Of a stretch of DNA of 64,000 nt, positions 48,541 to 62,563 are shown one piece after another (the stretch's first letter is position 1; each line of letters starts with the position of its first letter). This stretch comes from Arabidopsis thaliana (lineage: Eukaryota; Streptophyta; Magnoliopsida; Brassicales; Brassicaceae): NCBI RefSeq assembly GCF_000001735.4, contig NC_003076.8, positions 4,588,001-4,652,000 of the forward strand. The letters are read 5' to 3'. The notes beneath the pieces are model-generated. The model ran no database searches and was not told where the DNA came from. It saw nothing but the letters and a program-made list of their open reading frames with translations. The position numbers and the translations under genes were made by a program.

Positions 48541-49550
48541 TTTTTTTTCTGTTTTAATAGTTTTTTTATTGAGATTAAAAGGAGGATACTCCAAAAGCTA
48601 AAGCAGTATTTTTTATTTATTTATTTTTGTTTTATTTTTCTTATTCTATGGAGAAATACTGCAAAAGCTTTAGGATGTAAGAATAAGACATGGGGGTGTG
48701 AATTTATATGTTTTTGAAGATGAGAAAAATTAGGGAAATTGATGGATATGAGAGAAACGATGAATCTTATAATCTACTTTTAGAAAGTACTTTAAAATTA
48801 AACAGGACTAGAAACCAATTCTTCTATTTATGGATTCGTACACAATTTTTTTTTTTTTGAATACTAATATTAGTAGCTGAGACTGAGATTTTGACTTTTG
48901 TTTGATTCATTGATTGTATTGCAGAAAATTAGAATTAGAGTCTCAAAATACATTTTGGGCAATCTTAAAGAGTTTACTGTACTTTCGAACTAAGCCCAAA
49001 TTAAAACCCCAATATGAAGACACAACTGACACACAAGTCATTACCAAAGGTCCAAAACATACAAACTTCTGCATGGTGAAGTTTTCTGGGGCTTACGGTT
49101 TCGAAGACATTTGTTAATGTTCTGACAGAGCTAGAAAACAGACAACTTCTCTTTAATTCTATCTTTTTGTTTGTGTTATATGCATCATTTTTTTGTCATC
49201 ATCGTTTGATGTGCAGTGCAGTTTTTAATTCCTCTTTATTTTATTTGCAATGTTCGAATTTTCTTCCTTTTCTACTCTTCAAGACTCGAGTCATAAACCA
49301 AGCATGATATTACGAGTAAAAGTTGGGTCAAATAAATTACGTAGCAGGTTATTGTAAAGACCTAATTTCTCTCATTTGTTTGCTTAAGATTTAAGCTTCA
49401 CCATTCAAGAAATGACACACCCAAATAAAACTAGAGAATAACTCACAAATCAAAACAAAAAACCATAAACATTAGAATGGCCAATCAAGATCAAGATCAA
49501 ATGTTCTTGTTCTGTAACAACTTATGTACGTGTGGTAGATTTTCTCCGGT
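48541..49550. other. AGP6 promoter and hydrolase 3' UTR
   Basis: No gene. A minus-strand TATAAAT lies at 48702-48708, about 165 bases before the AGP6 ATG, and could be its TATA box. The rest is AT-rich. Confidence 0.5.
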
Positions 49551-51571
49551 TTACTCAGACCGTACTCTATCCAATCTATCAACACTCTTCCTTCCTCTCT
49601 CAATCTGATGATGATTCTGATGATGCTGATGATGGTCAACGCTCTTCCTTGCCTTTTCGTGGAAGTCAACGCTTCTCCTAGTCCGATCTAAGTGCTGCTC
49701 GAACGTGATTCTCAGCTTACTCTTCTTTGAAGGACCCTTTGGAGGTTTCTCTTTCTCCCTTTTATCAACGCTTTGCCTCGGCTTCTCTCTTCTATCTACG
49801 CTCTGCCTCGGCATTTCCAAATCGCTGCTCTGTTTCTCTAATTGGGCCGTGCTCGCCCTCGAGGAGAGATCTCTCTCTACGGTTGTGATGAACTTCTTAA
49901 GGTGTTTAATGTATTCAGGATAGTGTTCTAGATCACAGTGGTTACCGCCTTCGAGCCAAAGCGGTTCATATTTCTCTTTAGAGAGTTCCCATAGTTGTTT
50001 TCCATGAGAACAGTCAACAACTTCATCACAAGTTCCCTGCCACAAGAGAAGAACCACAAAGAGTTATATACACTCAGTTTTCGAACTGAAAAAAAGGAAA
50101 AGAGAGTAAAATGAATATGGAACTCACGTGAATGACGAGAACCGGGCAATTCACAAGAGGTATTTTGTCGATATTCTGCAAATATTGTTAAAAGTGGACA
50201 CTGTGAAAAAGATAGAGGAAAGCAAGAAAATCGAAAATGATCCATCTAAGAATGATGTATTTAATACCTTGAAGATGTCGAACCAGTATGTCTTCTTCAC
50301 TGGATACATTACTCTTAGACCAGAAAGAATCGGGCTATGGAGAACAGCAGCTCTTAATTGAGGCAACCGAGCAGCAAGATCTAATGTAGGTCCACTTCCA
50401 ACGGATTGGCCATAAAGGATTATGTCTTCCTGTTTTGCTCCATAGGTTTCCTCAAGACATTTATAAGCAGCTTCGATATCAGCATATGTATGGTGCTCAC
50501 TTGGCTGCAGTCACACGAAAACAAGTTCGGTTATTTAGTTTTTCACTCGAATCGGGTAAAATCATTATCGATATCTCTACTTGTCGATTCTCAAAATGAC
50601 AAACCTTTCCAGTAGATTGTCCATACCCGGAGTAATCGTACCTACAAATACAAAAGCAGAGAAGCAACATTTATAGAGCTGAATCAAGAAGCTATGAAGT
50701 TGTTTTGGTTTTTAATGTTCTCAAGGATCTGAAGTTGAGAGATGCATTGGTTCATAAAGATTATTGTGAGCTAATTAAAGTTTCCACACAATCTGAGACA
50801 TAGAAAGAGTTTAAGCATCTTAACGCAACCAAGTTGTATCCACTATCCAGAGAGAAACACACAAGAAGACAACAAATCAAAATTTGGGAAAAGACAATGA
50901 ACAATAGACTCAAAAACAAGTAAATGTATATAAATGTTTCAACCAAAAGCTTGATCAGCAAAAACTCGATACAGAGAAAAATCATAATAACACAAAAGAA
51001 CAATCAAACAGTGTATCAAAAGAAACCAAGAAGAATAAACAAATCTCCAGAAAAAGAAAGAAAAACTCCAAATTCATTCGTTTTCACTTAGCAAAACACC
51101 ATTAATACCAAAACCCACAAGGGACCAGATAAAAAATTTCTAAATAGCCATTAAAAAAAGTCTATGACTTTGATCAAATCCAGATACAAAACAGAACACA
51201 ATTTCAGAGCAGAAGAGCTAATCATCATCATCAGAGCTATCTTAGAGAGAAAAGGACTAAAACTTTAACATACCCCATGAGATTAACCTTAAGATGGATG
51301 CTCAATTCGATGAAGAGCTCATACATCTGGCCCAGATCGGCGGCGTTTCCATGGGAATAAAGCAGAGTAGAGGTAGCCATCGGATGTCTGACGTACATAG
51401 CCACGATCTCTGTTCCTCTACGTGTCGGAAGCTTAAGGATTTCAACGTTTTCACGGTGAGGAAATGGGTTCATCAGAAGAAGTCCGGTCAGTTCATCGTA
51501 AACCAGCTTGTAAGACGACGGACTCGGCGGGAAGAAAGCGAACTTCGCCGCAACTGATGACGTCACACCTC

Positions 51572-51575
<4 letters not shown>
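49551..51575 (-). CDS. ABHD17-like alpha/beta hydrolase with RxSVD-repeat tail
   Basis: Five exons on the minus strand (51575-51274, 50641-50605, 50504-50268, 50175-50128, 50036-49551) give 369 residues; exon 2 is only 37 bases. The start [12 protein letters not shown] fits an N-myristoylation signal (Gly2, Ser6). The hydrolase core follows: [34 protein letters not shown], nucleophile S147 in [10 protein letters not shown], acid D212 in HGTCDEVVD, base H241 in EGGNHCDLE. This is the ABHD17/FAM108 pattern; animal members remove palmitate from membrane proteins, so a plasma-membrane thioesterase role is plausible. The tail (about 282-369), absent from animal members, has five R-x-S-V-D units (Ser 287, 297, 330, 340, 359) in basic context, possible kinase targets. 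I recall it as At5g14390. Confidence 0.93.

Positions 51576-51607
<32 letters not shown>
51575..51607. repeat. (TC)16 microsatellite abutting a start codon
   Basis: Uninterrupted TC dinucleotides on the plus strand, i.e. (GA)16 in the transcript of the hydrolase gene, running directly into its ATG at 51573-51575. Part of the 5' UTR. Confidence 0.95.
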
Positions 51608-51609
<2 letters not shown>

Positions 51610-52977
51610 TTCACAGTCTCTTTTAGATGAAGAACATTTTTGTAGCTGCTGAAAGATTTGAGATTGAAGCTTTTGCTTGTCTCGGGAACGGAGAGAGAGA
51701 GAGAGGATTTAGGAAGAAAAAGTGGCACTTTGAAATGGTAAAGCAAGAGAATGAACAAAAACTGTTTATTAAAGTTTCGAGCTTTGGCTTATTATTATTT
51801 TAAAATTGCCATATTTTAACTACAGAAAATTGAAGATTACTTTCCCTGAAAAATGTTTTTTTATGCAATCTGAAATTAAAAGAGATTAAGATATTAAAAC
51901 TATAGAGATTCGCAGACGAGTTAGAGTTTATATGTCAATGGAGTTACATTTTTTTTATAATGTTACTTTTGCAGATAAAAAGGGGTTTAGAGTAATAATT
52001 TAGCGTTGGTGGAGTGATAAATCAAAGCTTATGATTAAACATAAACATGTGTATTTTTATAGCTAGGAATGGCGAAATATAAGAGTGAGAGAACATGAAA
52101 GGCACTTAAATGTTATGATTTAATTGGACAAGAAATAAATATCAACAACTAACGATAAAAATATAAATATAAGATGACAAAAGAATGAATAATAATATTA
52201 GTAAGCTTTTTATTGTTAAGAAAAATAAAAGAATAAGGAAGGGGTATGTATGTATGTTGGTTTGCTTAATGCGGGTCCATGAAAAATTAGAAGCGGAAAG
52301 CAAATTTTGGAGTGGTGGGTCTTCACTCATTCATGCCTTGTGTGACAGCTTATCATTTTTAATGTTATTTTATCAATTTAATAATTATTATTATTCGTAA
52401 AAAGAATTTTAAACTTGTGCTGTAATTTCTTATATTTCTATTTTTCTTCTTCTCATGATATATACTATTTAAAATTATTTTACAAACTGTTGTTGAAAAA
52501 AAAAAGCTATTAGAAAAAATCAAACCTCTGGAAAACGATATTATTCTGAAAATGATAAATTAATTAATAACACAAATCTTGTTATATAATGGGCCTAAGA
52601 AGTTGTACTCATGGGCTTCGTCGAGGAAAACCTTAACGTCGTGGTGGCAACAAGTCAAGCTTGTGAAAAATGAACCTTAAAAGAACACAAGTGAAACTCA
52701 CATACTTTTTGTTTAACCTGTTAGAAGAAGAATCTTAGAGCATCTCCATTGGTGAGATACTTCATGAGTATCTCATAATATATTATTAATATGTTTATGT
52801 TTAATTTAAGTAGAAAAACTTATATTAAAATTGTGCTTCCATTGGTATGAGTATCTCATTAACATTAACATATTATTATATGTTTTTATATTAAATTTAA
52901 TATCTCTACAATATTTTCAAACATATCAATTATTTATTTTTACAAATTATATTATTAAATAGTTTTATTATTTTTAA

Positions 52978-53149
52978 AACCATAATTAAACATAATTAAA
53001 CATTACTTTACATATAAAATCATAATAAAAAATATATAAATTAAACATAAAATTACATATAAAACCATGATAACATAAATTAAATAGAAAAAATATATAA
53101 ATTAAACAGAAATTACATATAAAACCATGATAACATAAATCAAAGCTAA
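52978..53149 (+). repeat. Tandem repeat of about 60 bp inside the Harbinger relic
   Basis: The unit AATATATAAATTAAACA ... ACATATAAAACCATGATAAC occurs at about 53031 and 53092 almost unchanged, with a more degenerate copy before it. Period about 60-61 bases. Confidence 0.8.
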
Positions 53150-53169
53150 CTATATTATCTATTATGGTT

Positions 53170-53290
53170 TTACTCTTCATTTGATGATGCACCAAACTTT
53201 TGTCATATATGCTCAACTAGGTCATCTTTTAGTTGTTGGTGCATATCTCTATCACGAAGTCGAATTCGATTGCCGAGAATGTTGCAAAAT
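53170..53290 (-). pseudogene. C-terminal fragment of a Harbinger-type transposase
   Basis: The minus strand translates to NILGNRIRLRDRDMHQQLKD then DLVEHI, a TGA stop, then QKFGASSNEE and a final TAA at 53170-53172. The pattern RDRDxHxQLxxDLVEHIW-KFG is what I recall at the end of plant Harbinger/PIF-type transposases (Plant_tran family). The stop stands where a Trp is expected. Only about 40 codons remain, without the DDE catalytic core. Confidence 0.6.
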
Positions 53291-54029
53291 AAAAATAGAA
53301 AATTTTAAATGTTTGTTTTCTAATTAAAAAAAGCTATTGTATTTTTAAGTTATTATTATGTTTAATGCTTAACTAACACCAATTAAATAATATTCGTATA
53401 TAATTTAAACATATACATGATAGAGCTTGTTATATAGATAATTTAATTTTATGAATTTTTAAAGTAAAAATAAAAAAAATAACAAACATATAAAGTATTT
53501 AATTGATGTTATAAAGTATAGATAATTTTATTTATAACAAAGAAAAGAAATTAATAACAAGGTGACATATGGAAGAGAGAGAAAGTTTCTCCAAGTTTCT
53601 CATTTCAAAAACGATTCTGAGAAAAACTGATTAAAAAATTATTATTTTCATATTTTTGATTTATTTTTATTTGGAGTTTTTCAGTGAGAAACCACCGATG
53701 GAGATGGTCTTACTTGCTTACTTCGACAAAAAAAAATCTTAATATATATAAATAATTTATGTCTGTTGAGTACATCATCACATATCTATAATCAAACGAT
53801 TATATAGGATTTTAATTAGCTGTTATTTTTGTGAATAGCATGCGATCAAGTGAATGAAAAGCGAATTATAGATGAAAACAACAACGAATGTAAATAAAAG
53901 TCAAAAGATAACGAAAAGTGTCATTTACGAAGATAGAGAGTTTACTTTGAAAGAACATAAATTTATACCAACAAACTTATTGCATGAGGGTCCCAAATTA
54001 CGTACACGTGCGTCAATTTTTCATCATTT

Positions 54030-54084
54030 AGTTTCTTACATTCCTCTTTTGACAAAAAAAATAAAAGTTTCTTACATTCCTCTT
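54030..54084 (+). mobile_element. Poly(A) insertion footprint with 19-bp target duplication
   Basis: AGTTTCTTACATTCCTCTT at 54030-54048 is repeated exactly at 54066-54084. Between them is only TTGACAAAAAAAATAAA (54049-54065). A long exact target duplication around TTGAC plus an A-rich tract is the structure left by a LINE-type insertion that kept only its extreme 3' end. Confidence 0.75.
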
Positions 54085-54401
54085 ATATACTTTTTTGTTC
54101 TTCTGCGATCTGCATTCTCAATTATTTTGTCTGATTGACTCGATAAATTTACGAGGTTCTCTTAAAAAAATGTTTACACGAAGTATTTAGATTTTCCTTT
54201 GTTATTTTACTAGCTAGTTAACCATGAAATCATTTGAGAGGACAAGAATATATATAAAACATTATTTTATTCTCAGTATCAAAAAAAAAAAATTATTGTT
54301 TTCATAATTTCAATTTTTTTTTTTATGTGTTCTAGTTTTTGTTAACACTATTTTTCCCAATGAAAATTATTATTAAATAACAATGTTTTGGGATTGTACA
54401 T

Positions 54402-54435
54402 AAATAATAATAATAATAATAATAAAAATAATAAT
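54402..54435 (+). repeat. AAT microsatellite
   Basis: About ten AAT units with one interruption. Confidence 0.9.
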
Positions 54436-55284
54436 GTTTTGCATACCGCCGTTTTACCATTTTGATTGTCAATTCTAAATATATTGTTATCTTTTATAGT
54501 TATTTTTTATTATTAAAAAAATGTGTACTGTTTATGTCAATAGTAGAATTAGACAAAGTATGTGCAATCTTTTTCGCAATATTCCTATTTTATTAGCAAA
54601 CAGTAAAAAAAAAAAAAAAAACAAGTAAAACATTTGTCATAGTCTAGTTATTAATTATAGTGAAATCATATGATTATGTAATAATCATGTTTTTAAATAC
54701 TAATAAGACTATATGGATATCATAAGCAGATACAAGTTTTAGCTTGTTATATACATGCTTAATTAATTATTTTTTCATATCTTAAGATAATTTGAAATAG
54801 CTTATATATGATATTGTTAAATTTAATATCTAATCCAATAGTACTGGATTTTTTATTATATATATATATATATATTTTTTTAAATAATTATTAAACATTA
54901 ATAATTAGATATGTTAAATTCTAGAAGAATAAATTACATGTTATCATATTGGGAGAATAGTCATATTTCCATTGTTATCACTGATTTGATTCCAAGTGTG
55001 TAGTATGAGAGATTTCTGTAGGATGCAACAATATACTTTCTTTTTATTTACACTAAAATATTATCTAAATCAACAATAAGAATGATTATATAAAGATTAT
55101 TTTTTCTGTTATACATAAGAAAAGAGTTGTTGGTTTCTCTTTTTTGTCTCTACACAATTAGGAATGTTCCCCTATAGTATAGTATATATTTTACTTTCGT
55201 GGATCTTCTTAGATATACTACCTTTAATTTGGTTGTTTGTGAGTGTGAGTGTTAGTGTAAGTGTGGTGTGTGTATGTGTATGTG

Positions 55285-55317
<33 letters not shown>

Positions 55318-55318
55318 G
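55285..55318 (+). repeat. TA/GA compound microsatellite before CYP724A1
   Basis: (TA)10 followed by (GA)6-7, preceded by GTGT-rich sequence, 80-110 bases before the CYP724A1 ATG and so in its promoter or leader. Confidence 0.9.
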
Positions 55319-55397
55319 TATATAGATAGACCAAGAAGAAAACATCATAATAGATACTCAATTATCAATAAAAGGATCTTAATCTAATTCAAAGACA

Positions 55398-58382
<2,985 letters not shown>

Positions 58383-58896
58383 CTGCTTTAATAAGGAATC
58401 CATCTTAGATGAAAATTTAATTAATAACTATTAAAAATGTAATGTCTAATAATATGCTCCATTCCCAAATATAAAGTACTCTCTAGTCATAGAGTTTTGT
58501 GTTAGTTAGGTGTTGGAGTTTTGAAATAAAATGAGTATTTGCCTTTGGATATGGTATATTTATGTTTTGTTTCTAGAAAAATTATCTAAAATATTACTAT
58601 TTCGAGTTTTTATATCATATCCGCGTTCAAATATTTAATTAGTGTTACTAGGCAATCTAACACAATACTTTTAAAATAACTCAAATCATGTGTATACTAT
58701 AAAGTAGTTAGTGTATTCGACCACACTAATAAGACTTTAAGTTAAAACATGTGTGAACTTAACTACTATCCATTCCATTATATCATATGAATATTTTTCT
58801 TTATTTTTTTCGTGAAAAAGTTACAAACCAGACACATAAACCACATGTAATTAGAAAAAATACAGAAACATAACTATAGTTAATGTTTATCCGTCT
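58383..58896. other. Convergent 3' region, CYP724A1 / small basic protein gene
   Basis: 3' UTRs. GCTCCATTCCCAAATATAAA near 58456 resembles one MITE terminus but no partner end was found. Confidence 0.5.
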
Positions 58897-59398
58897 TTAC
58901 ATAAGAACTCTAGGAAGAGATAATCTAGAGGGGAAGTTACCATTTTGGCCTTGAAAAGATTTGTCGAAGACATACTTAGCGTTAAGAGAAGAAGGATTAA
59001 CTTGCATGAAAAGGTAATTACCGGCAAAGAGATCACCAAAGTGTGATTGACTCTCCTTCAACCTCTTCAATATTTTTAAAATTCCAGTTTTTACCCTATT
59101 CGCTTTCTTCCTCACAAATCCTCTAAGTCTTCGGATCTTAACTCTAACCCTAATCCTCCTCCTTCCTCCCAATGACACCACTCGCTTGAACCTGTATAAC
59201 AGAAAAGAAAGATGGTTCATCATGAAAGTCTTCGATAATATCAAAACACTTGTAAGGAAGATGATTGTGTACACTTATATAATATAAATACCTGTAAGAA
59301 TAGAATGACGATCTTCTTCTTGTTGTTTCGCCGAAGACATCATCTTCTAGAGAAAGCCTCTTGTAAGGGAGATTAGTGATTTTGGGAGAGGAATCCAT
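58897..59398 (-). CDS. Small basic plant protein of unknown function
   Basis: Two exons on the minus strand (59398-59292, 59191-58897) give 133 residues, beginning MDSSPKITNLPYKRLSLEDD. The middle is extremely basic (GGRRRIRVRVKIRRLRGFVR, KKANRVKTGILKILKRLKES), likely an amphipathic, membrane- or nucleic-acid-binding helix. The C-terminal part (GDLFAGNYLFMQVNPSSL) is less biased. No signal peptide, no known domain. The splice signals are good (ACAG/GTATTT; ATACAG/GTTCAA) and both exons keep a coherent frame, which supports a real gene. I recall it as At5g14410, a protein without assigned role. Confidence 0.8.
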
Positions 59399-60354
59399 GG
59401 AAAATGGATTAGAATAGTGACTGTGAATATTTCTCAAGAGATTTCTTTGAGAAATGTATATCATCAATTATATGAGTTGTCATTGTTTCAATGTGTCTGG
59501 TTGGTGGGTCGATTTATTGAAGTAGTTAGGTGTGTGCGTACGTGAATTTAATGCGTTACCGCAATTTAATTTAGCATAAATTTTAATATATTCTTTTTCC
59601 AATTTATCCCCCCCCCCTACAATAAATGGTTTTCTATAAATCTGTGAGGATATCACTGAAATATATGTGATACTTATAAAAAAATGATGAAATATTTTGC
59701 TCTAGACGAATTGGTACCGTCATTCTACAAATTAAATCTACATTTAGAATGCAATGCCCCTAATATTTATTTTCTAAAAAACTGAAATGCGGTCTAAAAT
59801 CTCAGGTACAATAATACACATAGAATAGTTTATTGTTTTTAGCGTAAGTTGGATTAGCATGGAACTAACATATATATCTCTGTTACTGAAGTAAGGTACG
59901 AGGTTAGATGATTTGTACCATTGTGAGGTATATAGCTACCACTTTTTCGGACAGCATGTGATTTGTATAGTATAGCTAATACGGAGGCTCTTTATATGAA
60001 AGAAAAAGTAGATGTATTTCTTATGATTTTCTCAATTTTCAAATAACCAAATTATAAGAATCAAAATTTATTTGAACAAAGAAAGAAGGAAAAAAAAAGA
60101 CATGGGCACATGAATAACAATTTTTTTACTCCAAGCAAAGAAGAAAGATAGAAAGAAAGAAAGAAGTCAAAGGTTTTGGGACAAGATGAAGTTAGGAAAG
60201 TGAGTAAACGAACAAGCATTGTTTTTTTCTTTATACAAAAGATCCGATCTTTCTCGGAGAAATTTCAGTGATTAGATTCAAACTAAATTCCCAAAAGAAG
60301 TTGAAAGAAGATGAAAGAGAGAGAAGGGTCGTCGATGTCTGGTCTACTTGTTTG
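59399..60354. other. Intergenic region, small basic protein gene / RGLG2 3' end
   Basis: No gene. A run of ten C residues at 59608-59617 and a GAAA-rich stretch at about 60140-60165 are the only irregularities. Confidence 0.5.
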
Positions 60355-62563
60355 TTAGTAGAGCTTTATTCTTGTCTGGATTGGTGCACGGCAAATCGGA
60401 CACATTTGAAGATCTGGTCCACACTCGCAACAAGTCTTGTATCAAAAACAGAAGCCAAGTTAGTTTGATGTTTTGATCGATTAAGTAGATGCAGAAGATG
60501 GAAATTGTGTTTGTTTCGATTTTACCTGATGGCCACAACCAAAGGCCATGTCTTTCGGGTTGCTCAAACAAATCGGACATAGCTGTTCAAAAGATCCAAT
60601 AACATCAAGTTTTGAACTTTTTCAAATAACGTTTCAGACTGATTAATTTCCAAGTATATTTCTGATTTTAGAAGTACCTGGTTATCAGAAGCAGAGCTTG
60701 TAGGGGGTGGGACGGGACTAGACCTTACGTGATAGCCTTCAGTTGGATGAGGAGGAACACTCGGTTTGAAACTTGGAAGACGTGAAGGCTTTGGACTGTT
60801 GTAGGACGATGATCCACCGCGCATTGGAGGCGGAAGAGGGAATCTCTCCGGGATATATCCATTTCTTCTTCTGCGGAAAAAGTTAAAAGGGTAAGGAAAA
60901 AGTTGACAACTTTGGGATGAAAATTGATAAAGATTATGTTTGGGGATTTACCCTAAAAGGTTAAGCTCTATTGTCGCCTTGTATTGTTGAGGAATCTCCA
61001 TGAGAGCAGAAAGGGCAAACTCTGTTTCCTTCAAGGATTGAGCTTTGTTCTTTGCCATGATCTCTGTGAAGTTCACGAACTAGAAACAGAACATCAGATT
61101 AAAACACCAAACTAACTTCGATGTTATTAGCTAGAAAGAAACTTACTTGGAAGTTATCAAACGCTCTGGCCGGAATATTATCGTCAAATTCCCTCATCAT
61201 GTCCCAAGGTCCATCCCCCACCCCGACTAAGACGATTGATAGAGGAAGCTTACTGTCACAGAGAAAAAGTTCACATCAGAAAAGCCAGCCAAAAAGAGAT
61301 ATAACTTCAATGGAGAGAACAATGTCAAAAGATTGGACAATATTCCAACCTCGCTTGCACGATCGCATCTACCGTCTTCTGTTCTTGTGGACTTAACTGT
61401 CCATTTTCCGTGTCAACACTTCTTGTAACCTGAAATGGTTCATTGAGGTTTCTTCTTTTGACACAAAAACAAAGGTTCATAACATCATACTGGTTTTATT
61501 CGTACCTGCCCATCTGCTATTATCACTAGGACGTGATATTGCCCACCACTCTGCTCAACAATGGTCATGGCCATATCGATGATCGGAGCAAAGGAGGTTG
61601 GCCCTGCAGAAGTATTCAACATTCACATTTAAGAATTTAGCTAGCATTTCATGAAAATGCGGCCAAATAAGGAAAAGAAATAAACCTGCAAGCTTAAGTT
61701 GAGGCACGATCTCCTTATACCGGGAAAGTACTTCCTCAAATCCATTACAGAATCTATCCTCTGAATTGAAACTGAACACGTCTTGATCATGTGTTGATGC
61801 ATCTCCAAAACCATAACATGGAATCAAGTTGTCCTCGTCAAAGGCGGCTAAGGTTCTTCCTATGATAGTTATCGCTTGTTCATAAGGATTGGGACTACTG
61901 CCTATGAAGTGTAAGCTTTTCCTATTGAAGGACCTGGCCCCTGTTATCAAACAAGCAAAGTATGATTTTGAGAGTGAAACCATTTGATGCATTACACAAA
62001 GACAGAATCTAGAATCTCACCAACCTGTCCATTCGTTACTCTTAGTGAAATCAATACCAACGATGAGATTTGAAGATTCTAGACCCGCCCGTGCAAGAGC
62101 CTCCGTCACCTAAAACGAAAACAGAACATAATGTGAATCTTTTCTGTCAAACCCATGAGAATCTACAGTTTTCAAGTTTTGTAATCATCAAAGAACACAC
62201 ACTAGATTCCACTAAAAACCAACGCGAGACTCAGCTAACCTGCTCCAAAGAAGAGTAATCATCAGAAATTTTCGAATACTTGCGCTCCAACCTCTTCTTA
62301 TTATCACTACCATAACTTTGAGAAGGCGGTGCAGAATAAGACGGAGCAGAGTAAGGCTGAGTACTATATAAAGGAGGAGGAGGTTGCGTATACTCAGGAG
62401 GTTGGGCATAAGAAGGTGGAGGAGGGTAATTATAGCTTTCTGCACCATACTGAGGATAACTTTGTTGAGAAGCCCATGAAGATGAAGATGGTGATGCTGA
62501 TGAAGCAGAAGTTGACCTAAACGATGACTGTCTCCAGTTTTCTTTAGAATTCCCTGTCCCCAT
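60355..62563 (-). CDS. RGLG2: RING E3 ubiquitin ligase RGLG2 (copine/vWA domain)
   Basis: Ten exons on the minus strand (62563-62240, 62109-62025, 61940-61686, 61603-61506, 61429-61350, 61252-61147, 61079-60952, 60870-60678, 60582-60526, 60435-60355) give 468 residues. The start [10 protein letters not shown] fits an N-myristoylation signal. Residues about 15-90 are Ser- then Pro/Tyr-rich ([40 protein letters not shown]). A copine-type vWA domain spans about 120-345 ([51 protein letters not shown]). The C3HC4 RING is at about 424-460 ([28 protein letters not shown]). RGLG2 makes Lys63-linked chains with UBC13-type E2s, affects auxin/cytokinin balance and turns over ERF53 under drought. All ligand cysteines are present. 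Confidence 0.97.

Larger units (their letters stand above)
52738..53709 (-). mobile_element. PIF/Harbinger-type transposon relic
   Basis: Left end GAGCATCTCCATTGGTG and inverted right end GACCATCTCCATCGGTG match at 15 of 17 positions. Both ends are flanked by TTA (52735-52737 and 53710-53712), the target duplication of PIF/Harbinger elements. Total length is 972 bp, so most of the coding part is lost. Inside, the minus strand at 53170-53290 keeps a transposase-like C-terminus (annotated separately). The left end is partly duplicated about 100 bases further in (TTCCATTGGTATGAGTATCT near 52846). Confidence 0.8.
51608..55397. other. AT-rich intergenic region with transposon relics
   Basis: No intact gene over about 3.8 kb. 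It contains the Harbinger-type relic (52738-53709), a poly(A) footprint (54030-54084), an AAT microsatellite (about 54402-54435) and the TA/GA microsatellite of the CYP724A1 leader (55285-55318). Confidence 0.6.

Noticed and set aside
48914-49117. 67-codon plus frame between AGP6 and the hydrolase gene
   Set aside because: Begins without an ATG, no similarity recognised, no splice or promoter signal.
53720-53745. GAC followed by nine A residues just right of the Harbinger relic, as a fourth poly(A) footprint
   Set aside because: Only a 5-base flank (TCTTA) repeats, too short to call a target duplication.
58450-58490. GCTCCATTCCCAAATATAAA as a MITE terminus
   Set aside because: Resembles one Stowaway-type end but no inverted partner was found in the following 450 bases.
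59608-59617. Run of ten C residues
   Set aside because: Unusual in this AT-rich DNA but isolated and without any surrounding structure.
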